Positions 6,015-9,932 of a stretch of 9,932 bases of DNA are shown here, piece after piece. The notes beneath the pieces are model-generated. The model did no database searches, was not told the origin of the DNA, and saw only the letters and a list, made by a program, of their open reading frames with translations. Position 1 is the stretch's first letter; each line of letters starts with the position of its first letter. The stretch lies in the NCBI GenBank assembly GCA_937967645.1, contig CALBTT010000092.1, forward strand, positions 1-9,932. Direction: 5' to 3'. The position numbers were made by a program, and so were the translations under genes. The stretch comes from an uncultured Zoogloea sp. (GTDB lineage Bacteria; Pseudomonadota; Gammaproteobacteria; Burkholderiales; Rhodocyclaceae).

Positions 6015-6045
6015 GGTGCTTGACAGATATGATAAATTCAGCACC
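6015..6045 (+). promoter_or_regulatory. Dyad around a promoter-like sequence upstream of ybiT
   Basis: GGTGCT (6015-6020) and AGCACC (6040-6045) form an inverted repeat enclosing TGACAGATATGATAAATTC. The centre contains TATGAT (6028-6033), five of six to the -10 consensus, without a good -35 at the usual distance. This could be an operator over a promoter, or a hairpin in the pilZ 3' region. Confidence 0.3.
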
Positions 6046-6050
6046 AGCTT

Positions 6051-6074
6051 CGCCGGCCTCGCGCCGGCGTTTTT
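6051..6074 (+). terminator. Intrinsic terminator between the PilZ gene and ybiT
   Basis: CGCCGGC (6051-6057), loop CTCGC, GCCGGCG (6063-6069), then TTTTT (6070-6074) and a further pyrimidine-rich stretch. It is a classic Rho-independent terminator on the plus strand, most simply ending pilZ transcription. If a promoter for ybiT lies upstream at about 6028, it would sit in the ybiT leader instead. Confidence 0.8.
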
Positions 6075-6123
6075 CCTTCTTTGTTTTGCTGTTCCGCCCG
6101 TCGGTATTTAAGGGATTCGTGTC

Positions 6124-7755
6124 GTGCTCATCGCCAACAACATCACCATGCAGTTCGGGGCCAAGCCCCTCTTCGAGAACGTCTCCGTCAAGTTCGGTGA
6201 CGGCAACCGCTACGGCCTGATCGGCGCCAACGGGGCCGGCAAGTCCACCTTCATGAAGATCCTGGCAGGCGTGCTGGAGCCGTCCGCCGGCAACGTGGCC
6301 CTGGATTCGGGTGAGCGCATGGCCTTCCTGAAGCAGGACCAGTTCGCCTACGAGGATGTGCGGGTGATCGACGTGGTGATGCAGGGCCATGCGGAGATGT
6401 GGGCCTGCATGCAGGAGAAGGACGCGATCTACGCCAACCCCGAGGCGACCGAGGACGACTACATGAGGGCGGCCGAGCTGGAAGGCCACTTCGCCGAGTA
6501 CGACGGCTACACCGCCGAGGCGCGCGCCGGCGAGCTGCTGCACGGGGTGGGCATCCCCACCGAGCAGCACAATGGCCCGATGCGTGAAGTGGCGCCGGGC
6601 TGGAAGCTGCGGGTGCTGCTGGCCCAGGCCCTGTTCGCCAACCCGGACATCCTGCTGCTGGACGAGCCGACCAACAACCTGGACATCAACACCATCCGCT
6701 GGCTGGAGGACGTGCTCAACCAGCGCAACTCCACGATGATCATCATCTCCCACGACCGGCACTTCCTGAACCAGGTGTGTACCCACATGGCCGACCTGGA
6801 CTACGGTCGCATTCAGGTGTGGCCGGGTACCTGGGATGACTACATCGAGGCCTCCACCCAGGCCCGCGAGCGTCAGTCCGCGGCCAACCAGAAGGCCAAG
6901 GAAAAGGTCCAGGAACTGCAGGAATTCGTGCGCCGCTTCAGCGCCAACAAGTCCAAGGCCCGCCAGGCGACCAGCCGGGCCAAGCAGATCGAGAAGATCA
7001 AGATCGACGAATTCAAGCCGTCGAGCCGCCAGTACCCGTGGATCCGCTTCGACTACGACGAGAAGGAGAAGCTGCACCGCCAGGCCGTGGAGATCGAGAA
7101 CCTCACCTTCGGCTACGACCCCGCCAACCCGATCATCAAGAACTTCAACTTCACCGTCGACGCCAACGACCGCATCGCCATCATCGGTGAGAACGGTATC
7201 GGCAAGTCCACCCTGCTCAAGCTGCTGGTGGGCGAGGAATTGCGCGGCCTGAAGCCTCAGTTCGGCACCATCAAGTGGGCGGAGAAGGCCAAGCTGGGTT
7301 ACTACGCCCAGGATCACGCCGACGATTTCGCCAGCGGCGAAAACCTCACCGACTGGATCAGCGGCTATGTGCGTGAAGGCGGCTACGAGGGCGATGATGC
7401 CGAGACCCTGATCCGCGGCACCCTGGGGCGCCTGCTGTTCAAGGGTGACGACGTGAAGAAGTCGGTCAAGGTGATCTCCGGGGGCGAGCAGGGCCGCATG
7501 CTGTTCGGCAAGCTGATGCTCCAGCGCAAGAACGTGCTGCTCCTCGACGAACCGACCAACCACCTCGACATGGAATCCATCGAGTCCCTCAACTCGGGCA
7601 TCGCGGACTTCACCGGCACGCTGATCTTCGTCTCCCACGACCGCGAGTTCGTCTCGTCCGTTGCCACTCGCATCCTCGAGATCCGCGGCCCCGGCGAGAT
7701 CATCGATTACCGCGGTACCTACGAGGAATACCTGGCCAGCCAGGGCATCCAGTAA
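6124..7755 (+). CDS. ybiT: YbiT-type ABC-F family ATPase
   Basis: A 543-residue soluble tandem-ABC protein without membrane segments. ABC-F members bind the ribosomal E site and modulate translation. The N-terminus (LIANNITMQFGAKPLFENV) and C-terminus (YEEYLASQGI) closely resemble E. coli YbiT (about 530 residues). Domain 1: Walker A GANGAGKST 34-42, Walker B ILLLDEPTNNLD 176-187, ISHDRHF 208-214. Its signature loop is the unusual VAPGWKLR (156-163), which is normal for YbiT. The linker, about 235-318, is basic and helical (RRFSANKSKARQATSR). Domain 2: Walker A GENGIGKST 355-363, signature ISGGEQGR 451-458, Walker B VLLLDEPTNHLD 471-482, VSHDREF 503-509. The start is GTG at 6124, supported by AAGGGA (6110-6115) and by homology. 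A membrane-protein gene follows after about 11 bases, probably on the same transcript. Confidence 0.95.
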   Translation: MLIANNITMQFGAKPLFENVSVKFGDGNRYGLIGANGAGKSTFMKILAGVLEPSAGNVALDSGERMAFLKQDQFAYEDVRVIDVVMQGHAEMWACMQEKDAIYANPEATEDDYMRAAELEGHFAEYDGYTAEARAGELLHGVGIPTEQHNGPMREVAPGWKLRVLLAQALFANPDILLLDEPTNNLDINTIRWLEDVLNQRNSTMIIISHDRHFLNQVCTHMADLDYGRIQVWPGTWDDYIEASTQARERQSAANQKAKEKVQELQEFVRRFSANKSKARQATSRAKQIEKIKIDEFKPSSRQYPWIRFDYDEKEKLHRQAVEIENLTFGYDPANPIIKNFNFTVDANDRIAIIGENGIGKSTLLKLLVGEELRGLKPQFGTIKWAEKAKLGYYAQDHADDFASGENLTDWISGYVREGGYEGDDAETLIRGTLGRLLFKGDDVKKSVKVISGGEQGRMLFGKLMLQRKNVLLLDEPTNHLDMESIESLNSGIADFTGTLIFVSHDREFVSSVATRILEIRGPGEIIDYRGTYEEYLASQGIQ

Positions 7756-7766
7756 GGTTGCGTGGA

Positions 7767-8450
7767 ATGGCGGCGGCAGGACACCGGAAGCGGAATGGCA
7801 TGCCCGGCCTGATGTCCCTGCCACTGCTGGTGGTCCTGACCATCGCCTTCGGGCTGCTGGCGGACCGCCACGGCGGCGACTGGGGGCAAGCCCTGGTCAG
7901 CCTGTGGACCTGGGCCTTCTTTGCGCTGCTGTTGTACCGCAGCGAGGGCAGCCGGGCGCGTCTGCTGGCCTGCCTGTGCATCGCCACGGCCGGGGAGATC
8001 GTGCTGTCCCTGGTGTGGGGCCTGTACGACTACCGGCTCGGCAACCTGCCGCTGTTTGTGCCGCCCGGCCATGTGCTGCTGTACTGGCTGGGGTTGCAGC
8101 TGGCGGAGCGCCTGCCCGAGGCTGCCGTCAAGGTGCTGCCGTGGCTGGCGCTGGGCGCGGTGAGCGTTCAGGCAGTGGCCGGCATCGACGGCCTGGGGCC
8201 GCTGCTCATCGCCGTCTTCCTGGTCTGCGTGCGCTGGGGGCCGGCGCCCCGCCTGTACGTGACCATGTTCCTGCTGGCCCTGGCGATGGAGCTGTGGGGC
8301 ACCTGGCTGGGTAACTGGACCTGGCGCAGCCAGGTGCCGGGCCTCGGCTGGCCGTTGGCCAATCCGCCGCTGGCGGCCGGAGCCTTCTATTGCGTGCTGG
8401 ATCTGCTCAGTGATTCCGTGCGCCGCCGGCGCGCCTGCCCGGCGGACTGA
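7767..8450 (+). CDS. Multi-pass membrane protein of unknown function
   Basis: I do not recognise this 227-residue protein. It has about six or seven hydrophobic segments: near 17-31, 41-57, 65-85, 97-111, 122-139, 143-156, 163-180 and 203-214 by eye, some perhaps one helix. The C-terminus is basic (VRRRRACPAD), likely cytoplasmic. Two regions resemble each other: E77-x7-GLYDYR-x3-LP-then-PP (77-100) and E175-x6-GNWTWR-x2-VP-then-NPP (175-201). This suggests an internal duplication with conserved Glu, aromatic and Arg residues that could form a site in the membrane. ATG 7767 is chosen with AAGG (7754-7757) upstream; TTG 7758 or ATG 7800 are possible. It lies 11 bp after ybiT (co-transcription likely) and converges with the flavoprotein gene. 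No strong terminator is visible; AGCCC/GGGCT (8456-8470) is a weak hairpin. Confidence 0.75.
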   Translation: MAAAGHRKRNGMPGLMSLPLLVVLTIAFGLLADRHGGDWGQALVSLWTWAFFALLLYRSEGSRARLLACLCIATAGEIVLSLVWGLYDYRLGNLPLFVPPGHVLLYWLGLQLAERLPEAAVKVLPWLALGAVSVQAVAGIDGLGPLLIAVFLVCVRWGPAPRLYVTMFLLALAMELWGTWLGNWTWRSQVPGLGWPLANPPLAAGAFYCVLDLLSDSVRRRRACPAD

Positions 8451-8498
8451 AGCAAAGCCCTTCCAGGGCTCACCGCCTCCCGGAGCGGCAGGCGTGTG

Positions 8499-9884
8499 TT
8501 AGCCGGCGAGGATCTTCTGCGCCGCCTGGTCGCCCCAATGGGCGGCTTCCTCAAAGACCGAATACCCCGACAGATCCGCGTGGGCGAACAGCAGCCGCCC
8601 GTCCGCCCGGCGCAGGGCCTCCAGGCCGGGATTGGTCAGGCTGCCCGGCACCGGGCAGGCCATGCCGTGGCCGCGCAGGGTGATCTCCACGGCGCGGGTC
8701 AGGCGCCACAGGGTGGGGGCGCCATAGATGTGGCGCAGCTCTTCCGAGGCCAGTTCGTAGAGGCTGGCCGCCGACGCGCCTTCCAGCCAGCGCCGGGCGT
8801 CGCCGGGCGTCTGCCCGGCCAGGGCCCGGTAGGCGGTGAACACCGTGGACGGTGGCCGCGCGGCGCGCAGCCATTGATGGGTGGCGACCACCCAGCCCAG
8901 CCCTGGGCTGCCGTGGATCACGTTGTCCCAGGCCAGGGGCAGGTCCCCGGTTTCGGCGGGAAAGCCGTCGAGCAGGAAGTTGGCGACCAGCCAGGGGCTC
9001 TGGGGAGGCAGGTGGCGGGCCGGGTCGAAGCCCCGTCCGGGCAGGTCGGGCACGAGGTGCGCGGCCACATGCAGGGGCATCGCACAGATGGCCCGCTCGG
9101 CGAGGATGCGCAGCGGCCCCTCTGCGTCGCCGGCCAGGATGCTCAGGCCGTGGGGTGACTCGTCGATCCGCCACACCGTACCGGCCTGCCGGCATCCGGG
9201 GGGCAGGCTGGCGCGTAGGTGGCGGGCCAGCGGGGCGAGGCCGTCGGGCCAGGTGAGCACGCTGCCGTCCCGGGCATTGGCGGCATGGCCGCCCCGGCTG
9301 GCGAAGTAGTGCAGGCCAAACCAGGCCGAGACCCGCTCCGGCCCCGCGCCGTATTCATCCCGGCAGACGTAGTCGAGCCATGCCAGCAGGCTCGGCGCGG
9401 TGTAGCCCTGGGCCGCCAGCCAGCGGCTGAAGGGCTGGGTGTCGAGGGTTCGCCAGGCGGGGTCGGCGGAGGAGAGGGCCAGGGGCACTGCGAAGGCGCG
9501 CCGCCCGTCCGCGCCCCGGGCCGCCTGCAGCCGGTTCATCCCGTCCATGAAGCGCTGGTGCTGCGCGGCTTCGTCTGCGCCGACATGGGCGGTGGGCAGC
9601 AGGCCCTCGCGCCACTGGCCCTCGAACCACAGGCGCTCGTCCGGTTCATGCACCAGCGCCGTCTCTGCATAGCGTGGGTGGGGGGAGAAGGGGGCGTCCT
9701 CGATGACCCCCATCTCGTGGAGGATCTCGCGCACCACCCGGGACTCCAGCGAGGGCAGGGGTAGATAGTGGGCGCCGCGGGGGTGAGGGATGTCGCCCAG
9801 TCGGCCGGCGGCGGCATTGCCGTCCGGCTCCGGGCCGTCCACCAGCAGGAAGTCCGTTTGGCCGGCCCGGGCCAGGCGCCAGGC
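8499..9884 (-). CDS. FAD-dependent amine-oxidase-like oxidoreductase, N-terminus missing (contig end)
   Basis: 461 genuine residues are present, starting AWRLARAG at the contig edge. The frame continues into adapter sequence, giving a false ATG at 9897-9899 (MLFRS), which should be ignored. The visible start matches the first helix and second strand of an FAD-binding Rossmann fold (AWRLARAG then FLLVDG with Asp at 16). The preceding GxGxxG loop is lost, so perhaps 15-40 residues are missing, possibly with a signal. The C-terminal FAD segment, LLFAHADLSGYSVFEEAAHWG-like (431-451), corresponds to the family's final FAD-contacting motif. The middle is Trp-rich (for example LSSADPAWR, WLDYVCRDEYGAG). 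This places it in the NAD(P)-binding/FAD amine oxidase superfamily (amine oxidases, phytoene desaturase-like proteins). The substrate cannot be told. The stop TAA is at 8499-8501. Confidence 0.8.
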   Translation of the reverse strand, partial: AWRLARAGQTDFLLVDGPEPDGNAAAGRLGDIPHPRGAHYLPLPSLESRVVREILHEMGVIEDAPFSPHPRYAETALVHEPDERLWFEGQWREGLLPTAHVGADEAAQHQRFMDGMNRLQAARGADGRRAFAVPLALSSADPAWRTLDTQPFSRWLAAQGYTAPSLLAWLDYVCRDEYGAGPERVSAWFGLHYFASRGGHAANARDGSVLTWPDGLAPLARHLRASLPPGCRQAGTVWRIDESPHGLSILAGDAEGPLRILAERAICAMPLHVAAHLVPDLPGRGFDPARHLPPQSPWLVANFLLDGFPAETGDLPLAWDNVIHGSPGLGWVVATHQWLRAARPPSTVFTAYRALAGQTPGDARRWLEGASAASLYELASEELRHIYGAPTLWRLTRAVEITLRGHGMACPVPGSLTNPGLEALRRADGRLLFAHADLSGYSVFEEAAHWGDQAAQKILAG

Positions 9885-9932
9885 AGATCGGAAGAGCACA
9901 CGTCTGAACTCCAGTCACGAATCACCACCTCG
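9885..9932 (+). other. Illumina TruSeq adapter contamination at contig end
   Basis: 9885-9918 is an exact 34-base match to the TruSeq read-1 adapter, beginning AGATCGGAAGAGC and ending CCAGTCAC. The next eight bases (GAATCACC, 9919-9926) sit where the sample index belongs. ACCTCG (9927-9932) differs by one base from the ATCTCG that normally follows. This is not organism DNA. Translated on the minus strand it yields well-known artefact peptides (WSSDVCSSDL, TGVQTCALPI, MLFRS). Confidence 0.98.

Noticed and set aside
6020..6025. Perfect TTGACA hexamer before ybiT as a -35 element
   Set aside because: Seventeen bases downstream there is ACCAGC and the terminator stem, with no -10-like sequence. 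The AT-rich TATGAT is only two bases away.
6592..6615. Loss of the ABC signature motif in the first domain of the ABC-F protein
   Set aside because: VAPGWKLR replaces the usual SGG-type loop, but E. coli YbiT has the same sequence, so it is normal for the subfamily.
5908..7824. Long 638-codon open frame on the minus strand, antisense to ybiT
   Set aside because: It is a by-product of third-position GC bias opposite a clearly homologous gene. Its protein is low-complexity (Val/Leu/Gly/His-rich) without motifs.
9536..9928. Minus-strand frames beginning with WSSDVCSSDL or TGVQTCALPI as novel proteins
   Set aside because: Those N-termini are translations of the Illumina adapter; the rest is an out-of-frame reading of the flavoprotein gene.
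1..9932. CRISPR arrays, tRNA/rRNA genes, transposases, phage genes
   Set aside because: No spaced direct repeats, cloverleaf-like sequences or recombinase/transposase motifs were seen on either strand.

Overview
The window is GC-rich (roughly two thirds GC by eye) and carries PEP-CTERM surface proteins, a PilZ protein, YebC, FolD, YjgR and the YbiT-type ABC-F ATPase. That mix suggests a betaproteobacterium, most likely of the Rhodocyclales (Azoarcus/Thauera/Zoogloea-like). The placement is an inference from gene content and composition. The right end is not genomic: the last 48 bases begin with a perfect Illumina TruSeq adapter, so this is the end of a short-read contig.

Layout. 1-95 is the tail of an unidentified gene whose stop overlaps the start of folD (92-1012, +). 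yjgR, a HerA-like ATPase (1022-2548, -), converges on folD. A 183-bp divergent region separates yjgR from yebC (2732-3460, +), which ends at a perfect bidirectional terminator (3505-3533). Two related PEP-CTERM / choice-of-anchor E-like exported proteins follow in tandem on the minus strand (3551-4216 and 4582-5253), each behind a regulatory intergenic region. Two strong hairpins lie between them. A 302-bp AT-rich region (about one third GC at 5281-5520) separates the upstream PEP-CTERM gene from a divergent PilZ (c-di-GMP-type) gene (5556-5981, +). It contains a good sigma-54 -24/-12 match pointing at the PEP-CTERM gene and an extended -10 pointing at pilZ. After a terminator and an operator-like dyad come ybiT (6124-7755, +, GTG start) and a multi-pass membrane protein of unknown function (7767-8450, +), probably one transcript. 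A 5'-truncated FAD-dependent amine-oxidase-like gene (8499-9884, -) runs into the adapter.

How the genes relate. folD (one-carbon metabolism), yjgR, yebC and ybiT are ordinary chromosomal genes, the last two being translation-related. The accessory part is 3551-5981: two diverged secreted paralogs with C-terminal sorting tails plus a PilZ protein. This fits the known pattern in which PEP-CTERM proteins of exopolysaccharide-forming bacteria are sorted by an exosortase and driven by sigma-54. The exosortase and the PrsK/PrsR regulators are not in the window. I see no wholly new system. The most informative signals are the sigma-54 promoter with a partly matching counterpart at the second paralog, the divergence of the sorting motif, and an internal repeat in the membrane protein.
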